A stretch of DNA of 33,927 nucleotides from Alphaproteobacteria bacterium (GTDB lineage Bacteria; Pseudomonadota; Alphaproteobacteria; SP197). The DNA is taken from NCBI GenBank assembly GCA_022823765.1, contig JAJEHK010000107.1, forward strand, positions 1 to 33,927, given 5' to 3'. A model generated the notes under the pieces. It ran no database searches, was not told the origin of the DNA, and saw nothing but the letters and a program-made list of their open reading frames with translations. This document shows, piece by piece, positions 15,989-24,470 of the stretch (positions within the stretch are counted from its first letter, which is position 1; each line of letters opens with the position of its first letter). Made by a program: the position numbers and the translations under genes.

Positions 15989-16767
15989 GTTCCCCGCCTT
16001 CTGATCTCGACCGGGGTCCAGGCGCCATCCTGACGCAGCTCCGCCTTCCCCTGACGGGCAAGTTCAAGCCCCGCAACCAGGGTGGAGCTGACGACGGAAC
16101 GATAGAAGAGACCACTGTGCAGGTCCTCGGGAAGCAGACTGATCATGTCCTTCCAGTCGGGCAGATCACCAATCAGCGCCTCGAGGCGTTGCAGCGCCGC
16201 CTCCACGGAGAACACCTCGACAGGTTCTGGACGCCAGGCCTGCTGGCGGACACGCTGCAGGAGTTCTCCATAGGCTCTGAGCAGGCGCCAGAGGGACTCG
16301 CGCCACACGTCCTGCGTTTCGACAGGCAGGCCTTCGGGATGGCCGCAACGGAAGACGTCACGATCGAGCATGGGAAGCGCCATGAGCGCCCGGGCGCTGT
16401 CCCTCATCGATTCAAGCCGGCGCAACTGGAATTGCAACGCCTCGGCCATGAGTTCCGGTGACGGTTCTTCCTCCTCTTCGCGGGGGATGAGGAGCCGGGA
16501 CTTGAGGTAGGCGAGCCAGGCCGCCATGACAAGATAGTCGGCGGCAAGTTCAAGATGGCGATGACGGGCCCGGGCCACGAACGCGAGGTACTGATCTGCC
16601 AGATCCACCATGGATATGCGGGCAAGGTCCACTTTCTGCTGACGCGCCAGAGCAAGGAGGACATCGAGCGGGCCCTCGTAGCCCGCCACATCCACCCGGA
16701 AGACGCCGGACGGACCGGGCGCCGGGCCCGCCTCATCCTCGGCAAAGTCCTCGTCGGTCACCTGCAT
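15985..16767 (-). CDS. scpA: Segregation and condensation protein A
   Basis: ScpA is the kleisin that bridges the Smc heads. The 260 residues contain VDVAGYEGPLDVLLALARQQKVDLARISMVDLADQYLAFV (about 25-64), the kleisin N-terminal signature, then the LAADYLVMAAWLAYLKSRLLIP segment and an acidic linker, and a C-terminal winged-helix region with FVSLL-like MISLLPEDL and SSTLVAGLELARQGKAELRQ. GAGGGGGG precedes the ATG at 16767. It is 90 bases downstream of the site-2 protease gene in the same direction. Confidence 0.95.
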   Translation of the reverse strand: MQVTDEDFAEDEAGPAPGPSGVFRVDVAGYEGPLDVLLALARQQKVDLARISMVDLADQYLAFVARARHRHLELAADYLVMAAWLAYLKSRLLIPREEEEEPSPELMAEALQFQLRRLESMRDSARALMALPMLDRDVFRCGHPEGLPVETQDVWRESLWRLLRAYGELLQRVRQQAWRPEPVEVFSVEAALQRLEALIGDLPDWKDMISLLPEDLHSGLFYRSVVSSTLVAGLELARQGKAELRQDGAWTPVEIRRRGT

Positions 16768-16857
16768 GCAGCCCCCCTCAGAGCGGAACGTGAGTCTCGC
16801 CGCATTCCCGCCTCGATTCCAGCCATCATCTCCAGGCTCTGCGGGGAGAATTGTTCA

Positions 16858-17547
16858 TCATACCATCGCGATGGCAATGATGGCGTGAATGATGGCCTCG
16901 ACCGGAGGCAGGAGGAGATGGGAAAGAATGCTGACGTCCAGTCCGATCTGTTCTCCGATGAGCGGTGGCAATGCGATGAGGGCGACAAGGATGGCGATAC
17001 CGTATCGTTCGATGCGCTGGAAGCGCGCCGCCAGGGGTGCCGAAAGCAGACCGGTCACCACGCGCCCGCCGTCGAGAGGTGGCAATGGAAGCATGTTGAA
17101 GACCGCCAGCACGACATTGATGATCAGCGCATTGCGCAGGTTGGCGGCAAGCCAGGCGGAGGCCACATCGGGGACGAGGACCACGAGGTGAAAGGCGAGT
17201 GCCGCCCCGAGGGCCATCAGAAGATTGATGGCCGGACCCGCAGCCGCCACCAGGACCATGTCGCGCCGTGGCCGGCCAAGACGATGGAACCGCACCGGGA
17301 CCGGCCGGGCATAGCCGAACAGGAAGGGCGCCTGGAAAAGGAGCAGAAGGCACGGCAGCAGAATTGTTCCGAACCGGTCAATGTGCTTCAGGGGATTGAA
17401 CGTGACCCGGCCCATGAGCCGTGCAGTGTCATCCCCGAGTTTCCAGGCCACCCATCCGTGCGCGGCCTCGTGAAGCGTGATGGCGGTCACCACCGGCAGG
17501 GCCCAGACCGAAACCAGCCACAGGATTCCCTCCACGTCGAAGCTCAT
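16858..17547 (-). CDS. Site-2 protease family (M50) integral membrane zinc metalloprotease
   Basis: The 229-residue protein is almost entirely hydrophobic with about six spans. Its metal site is intact: HEAAH (about residue 26-30) matches HEXXH and NMLPLPPLDGGRV supplies the LDG aspartate. GRVTFNPLKHID is also typical of this family (the bacterial YwhC-like group), which cleaves within membranes, but natural substrates are unknown here. Its stop-start overlap with nagZ is ATGA, so it belongs to that operon. Some alphaproteobacteria keep this gene between nagZ and scpA. Confidence 0.9.
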   Translation of the reverse strand: MSFDVEGILWLVSVWALPVVTAITLHEAAHGWVAWKLGDDTARLMGRVTFNPLKHIDRFGTILLPCLLLLFQAPFLFGYARPVPVRFHRLGRPRRDMVLVAAAGPAINLLMALGAALAFHLVVLVPDVASAWLAANLRNALIINVVLAVFNMLPLPPLDGGRVVTGLLSAPLAARFQRIERYGIAILVALIALPPLIGEQIGLDVSILSHLLLPPVEAIIHAIIAIAMV

Positions 17548-18536
17548 GGCCCGGCCACCAGGTGCTCGAGTTCCGCACGGGCCGAATCCGGGTCGAACCC
17601 GGGTTGCGGCGGACGACGCATTGCCGCCGCTCTCATCACCCGCTCCAGGGCGCCATCGGCGAGTTCCGGCATTGCGACCGCAACGCGCTCACGCACGTCC
17701 AGAGGCTGGTTACAGTGCATCACCACGTCGACCCCGGCAGCGATGCACGATCGAGCCCTTGCTTCATGAGGGCCGCTCAGCGCCTCCATGTCGATGGCGT
17801 CACTTACCAGTACACCGGCAAACCCCAGTTCACCGCGAATGATACGCCGCACCACCTCCGGTGAAGCTGATGCCGGGTTCCGATCGTCAATGGCCGTGTA
17901 GACAACATGGGCCACCATGCCGAAGGGGCAACCGGCGAGACGCCGGAAGGGAATGAAGTCCTGTTCTCTCAGAACCGCGAGACCCGCATCGACACGTGGC
18001 AGCCTGTGGTGCGGATCCTCGTTCACCCGGCCGTGGCCAGGCATGTGCTTGATCATCGCTTGCACACCGCCGGCGCCAAGGCCATCGACGAATGCCGCCC
18101 CAAGGTCGCTGACGCTGTCGGGGTCATGGGAGAAGGCACGATCACCGATGACTTCGTTCATGCCGGCAAGACGCAGGTCGAGCGACGGGGCGCAGGTGAC
18201 GTCAATGCCCAGCGCGGACATGTCGTGGGCCAGCAGGCGACCGGCAAGCCGGGCGGCCCTCTCCCCTCCCCGGGCAATCGTGGCGGGTGGAAGACCCGAC
18301 CACCAGTGGGGTTCCCCGAGACGCGCAACCCGCCCGCCCTCCTGGTCGATCATGACCGGTGCGTCACTGCGCCGGACAATGTCGCGGAAGGAGTCCACGA
18401 GATCGCCTACCTGAGCCGGGTCGGAAATGTTGCGGCGAAAAAGAATGATGCCCAGGGGATCGAGGGCTCGGAGGAAAGACCTCTCAGGCGCCGTGATGCA
18501 GGTCCCGGCAATATCGGTGATGAGAGCGCGCGGCAC
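17544..18536 (-). CDS. nagZ: Beta-N-acetylhexosaminidase NagZ
   Basis: NagZ removes N-acetylglucosamine from anhydro-muropeptides during peptidoglycan recycling. The 330 residues follow glycoside hydrolase family 3: GIILFRRNI near the N-terminus, MIDQEGGRVARL (about 62-73), the catalytic-region loop KHMPGHGRVNEDPHHRLP (about 164-182) and FAGVLVSDAIDMEAL with the nucleophile aspartate (about 247). All key residues are present. The start is GTG (18534-18536), only 4 bases after the SPOR gene stop. The cytoplasm is the expected location. Confidence 0.94.
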   Translation of the reverse strand: MPRALITDIAGTCITAPERSFLRALDPLGIILFRRNISDPAQVGDLVDSFRDIVRRSDAPVMIDQEGGRVARLGEPHWWSGLPPATIARGGERAARLAGRLLAHDMSALGIDVTCAPSLDLRLAGMNEVIGDRAFSHDPDSVSDLGAAFVDGLGAGGVQAMIKHMPGHGRVNEDPHHRLPRVDAGLAVLREQDFIPFRRLAGCPFGMVAHVVYTAIDDRNPASASPEVVRRIIRGELGFAGVLVSDAIDMEALSGPHEARARSCIAAGVDVVMHCNQPLDVRERVAVAMPELADGALERVMRAAAMRRPPQPGFDPDSARAELEHLVAGP

Positions 18537-18540
18537 AGTG

Positions 18541-19383
18541 TCAGTGGGTCACGACAAGACAGTCAAGGTCGCGCTCGACAACTGCGGCGCACAGATCCGC
18601 GGCTTCCTGTTTTGCCTCGAATTCGCCGATCGTGACGCGGAAGAACAGGCTGCCGTCGACGGATATTCTGGTGATGATGGCCTCCATGCCGCCAAAGATA
18701 TCGTTGTGTTCACGATGCATCCGGTCCCAGGCGGCCACCGCCGCTTCCTCGCTTGAATGGGAGGCAATGCGCGCGCCATAGCGCGTTACGGACCCGGCTT
18801 CCGGATCGCTGACATTCTCTTCCCCGAGGGAGGCGGCAACGTCCGAGAAGGACAATGAACCTGTCCCGGCGGCGTCATCAGCAGCCACGGCGTCCGGTTT
18901 CCAGTTCACTTCCGGCGCCGCCGGCTTGTCCTCCGGCAGGGGGGGGACCAGTGAAGGACTCTCTTCCAGGGCCTCGTCAACCATGGCCGTGACCTGTTCG
19001 GCATCGAAGATCGGTTCGGCCACCGCCCCCTCAATGGCGGATTCCAGCGGCGCCTCGGCAACATCGACGACCTCGTCTTCCACCTCCTGCGTCCCGGAAT
19101 CGAGTACGAGAGGTTCCTCGGGCGGCGGCATCAGGACCTCATGCTCCTCGGCCTCCTGGCCGTTGGCGGTGGTCTCGAGAACCAGGATGCCGGTGTTGGG
19201 AATCTCCGAGACATCCGTGGTTTCCGGCTCCACCCGAAAGGGCGTGGTATCGGCACGGAACACCGCGACTTCCCGGTTTTCGGTGTCGCCGCTGTCAAAC
19301 CAGACAAACCACGCGGCGCCTCCGGCAGCCGGAAGCGCCAGGAGCAGCGCGATGACGAGGCGCCACAATCCGCGCCGTCGCAC
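18541..19383 (-). CDS. SPOR-domain membrane protein
   Basis: The 280-residue product has a short arginine-rich start, one membrane span (about residues 8-28), a long acidic, proline-rich periplasmic linker with many E/V/P residues, and a C-terminal SPOR domain (about 200-280: RYGARIASHSSEEAAVAAWDRM...FFRVTIGEFEAKQEAADLCAAV). SPOR domains bind denuded peptidoglycan glycan strands at the division site. The chosen start is GTG at 19381-19383 with a GGAGGAGGGG site about 9 bases upstream. The frame is open further, up to a CTG at 19477-19479 that overlaps the argS stop; that alternative adds 32 protein-like residues (see findings). It lies between argS and nagZ, the usual place for this gene in alphaproteobacteria. 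Confidence 0.88.
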   Translation of the reverse strand: MRRRGLWRLVIALLLALPAAGGAAWFVWFDSGDTENREVAVFRADTTPFRVEPETTDVSEIPNTGILVLETTANGQEAEEHEVLMPPPEEPLVLDSGTQEVEDEVVDVAEAPLESAIEGAVAEPIFDAEQVTAMVDEALEESPSLVPPLPEDKPAAPEVNWKPDAVAADDAAGTGSLSFSDVAASLGEENVSDPEAGSVTRYGARIASHSSEEAAVAAWDRMHREHNDIFGGMEAIITRISVDGSLFFRVTIGEFEAKQEAADLCAAVVERDLDCLVVTH

Positions 19384-19475
19384 GGGTGCCGTCCCCTCCT
19401 CCTGGACAGGAATCTGCGGCTCTTCCCGGGGTTCGTCTCCTCCACCGGCGAAGAGTGTTGGTTCGCGGCGGTCGT

Positions 19476-21245
19476 TCAGCGCATGACCTCCCTGGGTTCG
19501 ACACCAACAAGACGCAGACCACGGGCAATCACCTGCCGTGTTGCCGCGCTGAGCGCAAGCCTGGCGCGTGTCAGTTCCGTGTCTCCATCCACAACAAACC
19601 GCAGGGAAGGATTATCCCTGCCCGTGTTCCACAATGCGTGAAACTCACCGGCAAGCGTGTTGATCCAGGTGACGACGCGATGAGGTTCGTGGGCGGCGGC
19701 GGCGGCATCGATGACCGCAGGCCAGCCGGCCAGGGTCCTGATGAGAGCAATCTCGCGGGGTGCGGTGAGGCGGCAGAGGGGCGCGTCGGCGAGTCCGGAC
19801 GTGTCGATTCCGGCCTCCTCGGCCTTGCGCAGGACCGAGCAAATGCGCGCGTGGGCATACTGGACATAGAACACGGGATTGTCCTTCGACTGTTCCAGCG
19901 CCTTTGCCGGGTCGAAGTCAAGCGGCACGTCGTTGCGGCGTGTCACCATGATGAACCTCAGCACGTCCTTGCCGACCGACTCGACGACCTCGCGCATGGT
20001 GACGTAGCGACCGGCCCGCTTTGACATTCTCGCCAGCCGGTCATTGCCGGTAAAGCGGACGAGCTGGGTCAGCAGGATGTCGAAGGAGGCACGGCCATCC
20101 GAGAGCGCTGCCACTGCAGCCTTGAGCCGCTTGACGTAGCCTGCGTGATCGGCCCCGAAGACATTGATGATGAGATCGAACCCTCTTTCGACCTTGCCGT
20201 TGTGATAGGCGATGTCAGGGGCGAAGTAGCTCCAGGAGCCATCGGACTTCCTGAGTGGTCGATCGAGATCATCGCCAAAGCGCGTGGAGCGGAACAGGGT
20301 CTGGGGCACAGGCTCCCAGTCCTCGGGCTCCCTGCCTTTCGGCGGTTCCAGGACACCTGTGTAGATGAGGCCACGGGCATCGAGTTTCTCCAGACACCTC
20401 TCGATTCCGCCGGACTCCATCATGGCGCGCTCCGAGCTGAACACCTCCTGATGAACGCCCGCCAGGGCAAGATCATGGCGAACGATGTCCATCATTCTCT
20501 CAATGACGAAGGAGCGGACTTCCACGAGAGGCTCCGGCAACGGCAGGCTGCCAAGCTGACGATCGCCGATGGCCTCCTTCAGGGCCCTTCCGTACCTGCC
20601 GGCGAGAACCTGGCCCGTCTCGATGAGGTAGTCGCCCGGGTAGAGCGAATCCAGGACAGCGGCGTCCGGCGGTTCGCCGAGCGCTTCGAGGTATCGGACA
20701 TAGGCGGACCAGGCGAGAACATCGACCTGGGTTCCGGCATCGTTGATGTAATACTCCCTGGTCACCTTCCAGCCTACAGCCTCGAGCAGGGAAGCCAGAG
20801 CATCGCCAATGACGGCGCCGCGGGCCGTCCCCACATGCAACGGTCCTGTGGGATTGGCGGACACGTACTCGACGCAGGCCTTGCGACCACGGCCGTGGTC
20901 CGCCAGCAGGGCATCTGGTCCACGGTCCAGAAGGCGCTCCAGCCAGGTGTGCCAGAAGCTCTCGCAAAGCGTGATGTTGATAAAGCCCGGCCCGGCGCTG
21001 ACGGCTGTCGCCACGTCAGGATCGTGATGCAGTTCGCTGATGATCAGGTCTGCGATCTCGCGCGGTGCCATGCCGTTCGCCCCGGCCAGCACGAGAGCGG
21101 CGTTGCTCGCAAGGTCGCCGTGATCAGCCTGGCGCGGTTCAGACACCTGGATGCGATCGGTCGCGCCGGCAACAATGACTCCCTTCTTCTCGAGCGCCCC
21201 CACGACTGTGCGGATGCGCGAGGTAAACTCTTCGTGGACATTCAT
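19476..21245 (-). CDS. argS: Arginine--tRNA ligase
   Basis: Class I synthetase, 589 residues, charging tRNA-Arg. The HIGH motif appears as HVGTARG in NPTGPLHVGTARGAVIGDAL (about residues 120-140), and the second active-site motif as MSKRAG (about 400). REYYINDAGTQVDVL and HARICSVLRKAEEAG are further hallmarks, and the C-terminal anticodon-binding (DALR-type) region is complete. It overlaps dgt by 4 bases (ATGA). Confidence 0.96.
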   Translation of the reverse strand: MNVHEEFTSRIRTVVGALEKKGVIVAGATDRIQVSEPRQADHGDLASNAALVLAGANGMAPREIADLIISELHHDPDVATAVSAGPGFINITLCESFWHTWLERLLDRGPDALLADHGRGRKACVEYVSANPTGPLHVGTARGAVIGDALASLLEAVGWKVTREYYINDAGTQVDVLAWSAYVRYLEALGEPPDAAVLDSLYPGDYLIETGQVLAGRYGRALKEAIGDRQLGSLPLPEPLVEVRSFVIERMMDIVRHDLALAGVHQEVFSSERAMMESGGIERCLEKLDARGLIYTGVLEPPKGREPEDWEPVPQTLFRSTRFGDDLDRPLRKSDGSWSYFAPDIAYHNGKVERGFDLIINVFGADHAGYVKRLKAAVAALSDGRASFDILLTQLVRFTGNDRLARMSKRAGRYVTMREVVESVGKDVLRFIMVTRRNDVPLDFDPAKALEQSKDNPVFYVQYAHARICSVLRKAEEAGIDTSGLADAPLCRLTAPREIALIRTLAGWPAVIDAAAAAHEPHRVVTWINTLAGEFHALWNTGRDNPSLRFVVDGDTELTRARLALSAATRQVIARGLRLVGVEPREVMR

Positions 21246-22387
21246 GGCTCTTGACGTACCAGGCGTTGATGTTCCTTGCGTGCAAAGCGGTCAGTCATGC
21301 CGGCGAGATAGTCGGCGACAAGGCGCATGCGGTCGGCTTCGTCACACCCGTCGAGATGTTCCTTCCATTCGACGGGGAGGAGCCGTGGATCGTCGCGGAA
21401 GGTGGAAAACAGATCGCCGAGTATGGTTCCGGCCTCCCTGGTTTGCCCTCGCAACCGTTCGTGGCAGTACATATTTGTGTAGAGCCACACCTTCAAGCCC
21501 GCCGCCGCTTCTGCGAAGGCCTCGCTGAAGCCGATGATCGGGGCGTCGTGCCAGCGGACATCATCGGCCGACTGCGGGCGCACGTCGGCCAGGGTCGCGC
21601 GCGACGTCTCGATCAGATCCTGTACCTGGGCATCGATGATCTTTCTCATGGTCTCGTGGATCTTGCGTACGAGGGACACATCGGGCCAGCGCTCCGCAAC
21701 CTCCCGGATCGCCACCTCGGCAACCGGCACACCGGCGAGATCGTCCAGCGTGAAGAGGCCCATTCTCAGGCCATCGTCGAGATCATGGCCGTTGTAGGCA
21801 ATGTCGTCGGCCAGCGAGGCGACCTGGGCCTCGACACCGGGGAATGAATCGACCTCGAGATCCTGTACGCGGTTGTAGTGCGCGATGGCCGGCGGTACCG
21901 CCGACAACAGGGGTCCGTTGTGCTTCACCACGCCTTCAAGGGTTTCCCAGGTCAGGTTGAGACCATCGAAGGCCGCATAGGGAGATTCCAGCCGGGTGAG
22001 GATGCGGAAGGTCTGGATGTTGTGACTGAATCCACCCCATGGTGTCATGGCCTCATCGAGAACCTTCTCGCCGATGTGACCGAACGGGGTGTGACCGAGA
22101 TCGTGGGCAAGCGCGATCGCCTCGGCGAGGTCCTCGTCGAGAGACAGACTGCGCGCAATGGTCCGCGCAATCTGCGCCACCTCGAGCGAATGGGTCATGC
22201 GGGTGCGGTGATGGTCGCCGTGAACCGTGGCGAAGACCTGTGTCTTGTGCATCAGACGGCGGAACGCCCTGCTGTGAAGGATGCGGTCGCGGTCTCTCTG
22301 GTACTCGCTGCGATAGCAGGACGACTGTTCGGCGAAGCGGCGGCCACGGCTCGTCGCCTGGTGTGCGGCATAGGGTGCTGACGTCAT
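21242..22387 (-). CDS. dgt: Deoxyguanosinetriphosphate triphosphohydrolase-like protein
   Basis: HD-domain phosphohydrolase, 381 residues, of the dGTPase-like type that removes triphosphate from dNTPs. The metal-binding residues are in place: TRMTHSLEV (first His), AHDLGHTPFGHIGEKVL (HD pair) and LADDIAYNGHDLDDGLR (later Asp). RDRDRILHSRAFRRLMHKTQVF near the N-terminus is the family signature. It starts the operon dgt-argS-SPOR-nagZ-S2P-scpA-scpB and is divergent from erpA across about 90 bases. Confidence 0.93.
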   Translation of the reverse strand: MTSAPYAAHQATSRGRRFAEQSSCYRSEYQRDRDRILHSRAFRRLMHKTQVFATVHGDHHRTRMTHSLEVAQIARTIARSLSLDEDLAEAIALAHDLGHTPFGHIGEKVLDEAMTPWGGFSHNIQTFRILTRLESPYAAFDGLNLTWETLEGVVKHNGPLLSAVPPAIAHYNRVQDLEVDSFPGVEAQVASLADDIAYNGHDLDDGLRMGLFTLDDLAGVPVAEVAIREVAERWPDVSLVRKIHETMRKIIDAQVQDLIETSRATLADVRPQSADDVRWHDAPIIGFSEAFAEAAAGLKVWLYTNMYCHERLRGQTREAGTILGDLFSTFRDDPRLLPVEWKEHLDGCDEADRMRLVADYLAGMTDRFARKEHQRLVRQEP

Positions 22388-22419
22388 GGTGACCCGTTGT
22401 TACTCCATCGCATGCAGGA

Positions 22420-22448
22420 TTGACAGCAACCAGCGGCGCCACTACGTA
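22420..22448 (+). promoter_or_regulatory. Promoter of the erpA transcription unit
   Basis: A perfect -35 TTGACA (22420-22425) is followed after 17 bases by TACGTA (22443-22448). The -10 element is weak. It lies 30 bases before the erpA start in the 90-base dgt/erpA divergent gap. Confidence 0.45.
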
Positions 22449-22477
22449 ATGATGGTGAATCAGGCAGGAAGCGGACG

Positions 22478-22819
22478 ATGGGCGACACCCTTCTCCACGA
22501 TGGCATCAACGTCTCCGAAGATGCTGCCGCCAGGATCAGCGACATTATGGCCGAAGAGAGTGGTGGCCGCCTGCGGATTGTGGTCACCGGGGGCGGCTGT
22601 TCGGGATTCCAGTACCACTTCACGGTTGACGAGGGCCCGGAGGAGGGTGATGTCGAATACGGCACGAGCAATGCCCGGGTCGTGATCGACGACGTTTCCC
22701 TTCGATACCTTGCCGGTTCCACGCTGCGGTTCGTGAACAGTCTCGAAGGCAGCTACTTCACTCTTGACAACCCCAATGCCACGTCGTCATGCGGCTGTGG
22801 CACGTCGTTCGCGATCTGA
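22478..22819 (+). CDS. erpA: A-type iron-sulfur cluster carrier (ErpA-like)
   Basis: A 113-residue A-type scaffold that carries Fe-S clusters to target enzymes. The three cluster-binding cysteines are present: GGGCSGFQYHF (about residue 42) and the C-terminal SCGCGTSF pair (about 105 and 107). INVSEDAAARISDIMAEE and the LRIVVTGGGC context are typical. It shares the divergent control region with dgt and is followed by xthA 20 bases later. ErpA versus IscA cannot be separated with certainty; the gene order with xthA and dgt favours the ErpA-type alphaproteobacterial version. Confidence 0.92.
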   Translation: MGDTLLHDGINVSEDAAARISDIMAEESGGRLRIVVTGGGCSGFQYHFTVDEGPEEGDVEYGTSNARVVIDDVSLRYLAGSTLRFVNSLEGSYFTLDNPNATSSCGCGTSFAI

Positions 22820-22839
22820 CACGTCGGCCTTGCCGGCCC

Positions 22840-23631
22840 ATGAAGATTGCCACCTGGAACGTCAATTCGATCAGGGTACGGTTGCCCAATGTCCTGAAAT
22901 GGCTTGACGCCCAGCAACCGGACATCGTCCTGCTGCAGGAACTCAAGACCGTCACGGAGACCTTCCCCCACGATGCCATCGGCGATCTCGGGTACAACTG
23001 CGCGGTGGCCGGGCAAAAGGCGCTGAACGGAGTCGCCGTCCTCTCCAAGTCTCCCATCGACATCGAGACGACCTGCCTTCCGGGCGATCCGGATGACGAG
23101 CAGGCACGTTACATCGAGGTCTTCACGTGCGGCCTCCGGGTCGCCTCAATCTATCTCCCCAACGGCAACCCGTCCCGAGACGACAAGAGCGACAAGGACG
23201 ACAAGTTTGCCTACAAGCTGGCCTGGATGCGGCGCCTCGTCGAACATTCCCGCGGTCTTCTTTCCCATGAGGAAGCAGTCATTCTCGGCGGCGATTACAA
23301 TGTGTGCCCCACTGACGACGATGTGCACGATCCTGTGTCTTGGGAAGGCGATGCCCTCACCCGCGACGAGTCCCGGGCGCTCTTCCGCGAACTCGTGTGG
23401 TCGGGCTACACGGAAGCCTATGCCGCGTTGCACACAACGACGGCGGGCGCCTGGACGTTCTGGGACTATCAGCGTGGCGCCTGGACAAAGGACCATGGTG
23501 TCAGGATCGACCACATGCTGCTATCTCCCCATGCGGCAGACCGCCTGGTGGCCTGTGACATCGATCGTGTGCCCCGCGCCTGGCCGAAGGCGTCGGACCA
23601 CACGCCTGTCGTGTGCCAGCTCGATGACTGA
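22840..23631 (+). CDS. xthA: Exodeoxyribonuclease III
   Basis: A 263-residue Mg-dependent AP endonuclease and 3'-exonuclease used in base excision repair. The conserved catalytic patches are all present: MKIATWNVNSIRVRL (start), LLQELKT (catalytic Glu), YLPNGNP, GGDYNVCPTDDDVHDP (Asp/Asn pair), RIDHMLLSP and the last ASDHTPV (Asp-His). The start at 22840 is the ATG giving the canonical MKIATWN; the frame opens earlier but that would overlap erpA. No strong ribosome binding site is visible before it. It is 20 bases downstream of erpA. Confidence 0.95.
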   Translation: MKIATWNVNSIRVRLPNVLKWLDAQQPDIVLLQELKTVTETFPHDAIGDLGYNCAVAGQKALNGVAVLSKSPIDIETTCLPGDPDDEQARYIEVFTCGLRVASIYLPNGNPSRDDKSDKDDKFAYKLAWMRRLVEHSRGLLSHEEAVILGGDYNVCPTDDDVHDPVSWEGDALTRDESRALFRELVWSGYTEAYAALHTTTAGAWTFWDYQRGAWTKDHGVRIDHMLLSPHAADRLVACDIDRVPRAWPKASDHTPVVCQLDD

Positions 23632-24409
23632 ACATACCTCGATGCAAGCCCTCTCGCCTGGCAACGAGGGAGAGGGGCGGCATGCGAGGGGGCGGCTGGG
23701 TTTCATCCTTCTCAACACCGAAGAGACGGCGGATGACGACATCCGGGCGATGGTGCCTCCGGATGTCGGCGTCTTCGTCACCAGGGTGCGGCTTGCCGAT
23801 CCGGTGACCGTGCAGAACCTGGCTGCGGTGGCCGGAGATCTTGGCGACGCAGCCCGCCTGCTCCCCGAGAACCTTGACGCCATCGCCTACGTGTGCACGT
23901 CAGGCAGTATCGCCGCGGGAGAGGCTGCCGTGGAGTGCGCCATCAGGGAAGCCCAGCCGGAGACCAGCCCCCTGGCGCTCGTCACATGTGTCGTCGATGC
24001 CCTGCGCCACCTCGGCATCAGCCGGGTGGCCGTGGGTACGCCCTATCTCGACGAGGTCAACCGCATGGAGGCCGCATTCCTCGAAGGTCGCGGTTTCGAC
24101 GTCTGCTCCATGAGCGGACTTGGCATTGCCAGGGGCAGGGACATGACACGAGTCGATCCCCACGACATCGTACGTCTCGCCCTCGACGTCTGCACTCGCG
24201 ATTGTGACGGAATCTTCCTGTCGTGCACGGCCCTGCGCGCTGTCGAGGTCGTTGACGCAATCGAGGAACAGACCGGCAGATCGGTGGTGACCAGCAATCA
24301 GGCACTCGTGTGGCGCATGTTGCGGCAGATCGGCGTCCATGATTCCATCGCCGGACCGGGCAGGCTCTTTCGCCAAAAGACGCCGGTCGACATGTCCCGC
24401 GCGCGCTGA
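23624..24409 (+). CDS. Maleate isomerase / Asp-Glu racemase superfamily protein
   Basis: The product of 261 residues begins by overlapping the xthA stop by 8 bases (ATGACTGA); a second ATG at 23642 is possible. Core features are GRLGFILLNTEET, VFVTRVRL, AYVCTSGSIAAG (about residues 87-98, first active-site Cys), GISRVAVGTPYLDEVNRMEAAFLEGRGFDV, FLSCTALRAVEVVDAIEEQ (about 196-214, second Cys) and VVTSNQALVWRMLRQIGV. This pattern fits the maleate cis-trans isomerase/arylmalonate decarboxylase group, where paired cysteines act on carboxylic acids. Substrate unknown; no pathway genes are nearby. In related genomes this family sits in diverse contexts, so I give no symbol. Confidence 0.8.
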   Translation: MTEHTSMQALSPGNEGEGRHARGRLGFILLNTEETADDDIRAMVPPDVGVFVTRVRLADPVTVQNLAAVAGDLGDAARLLPENLDAIAYVCTSGSIAAGEAAVECAIREAQPETSPLALVTCVVDALRHLGISRVAVGTPYLDEVNRMEAAFLEGRGFDVCSMSGLGIARGRDMTRVDPHDIVRLALDVCTRDCDGIFLSCTALRAVEVVDAIEEQTGRSVVTSNQALVWRMLRQIGVHDSIAGPGRLFRQKTPVDMSRAR

Positions 24410-24470
24410 TTGACTCATTTGTTGCCAGTCCACACACTCCCGCCCCCTTTCACTGCGAGACGGGTGGCGG

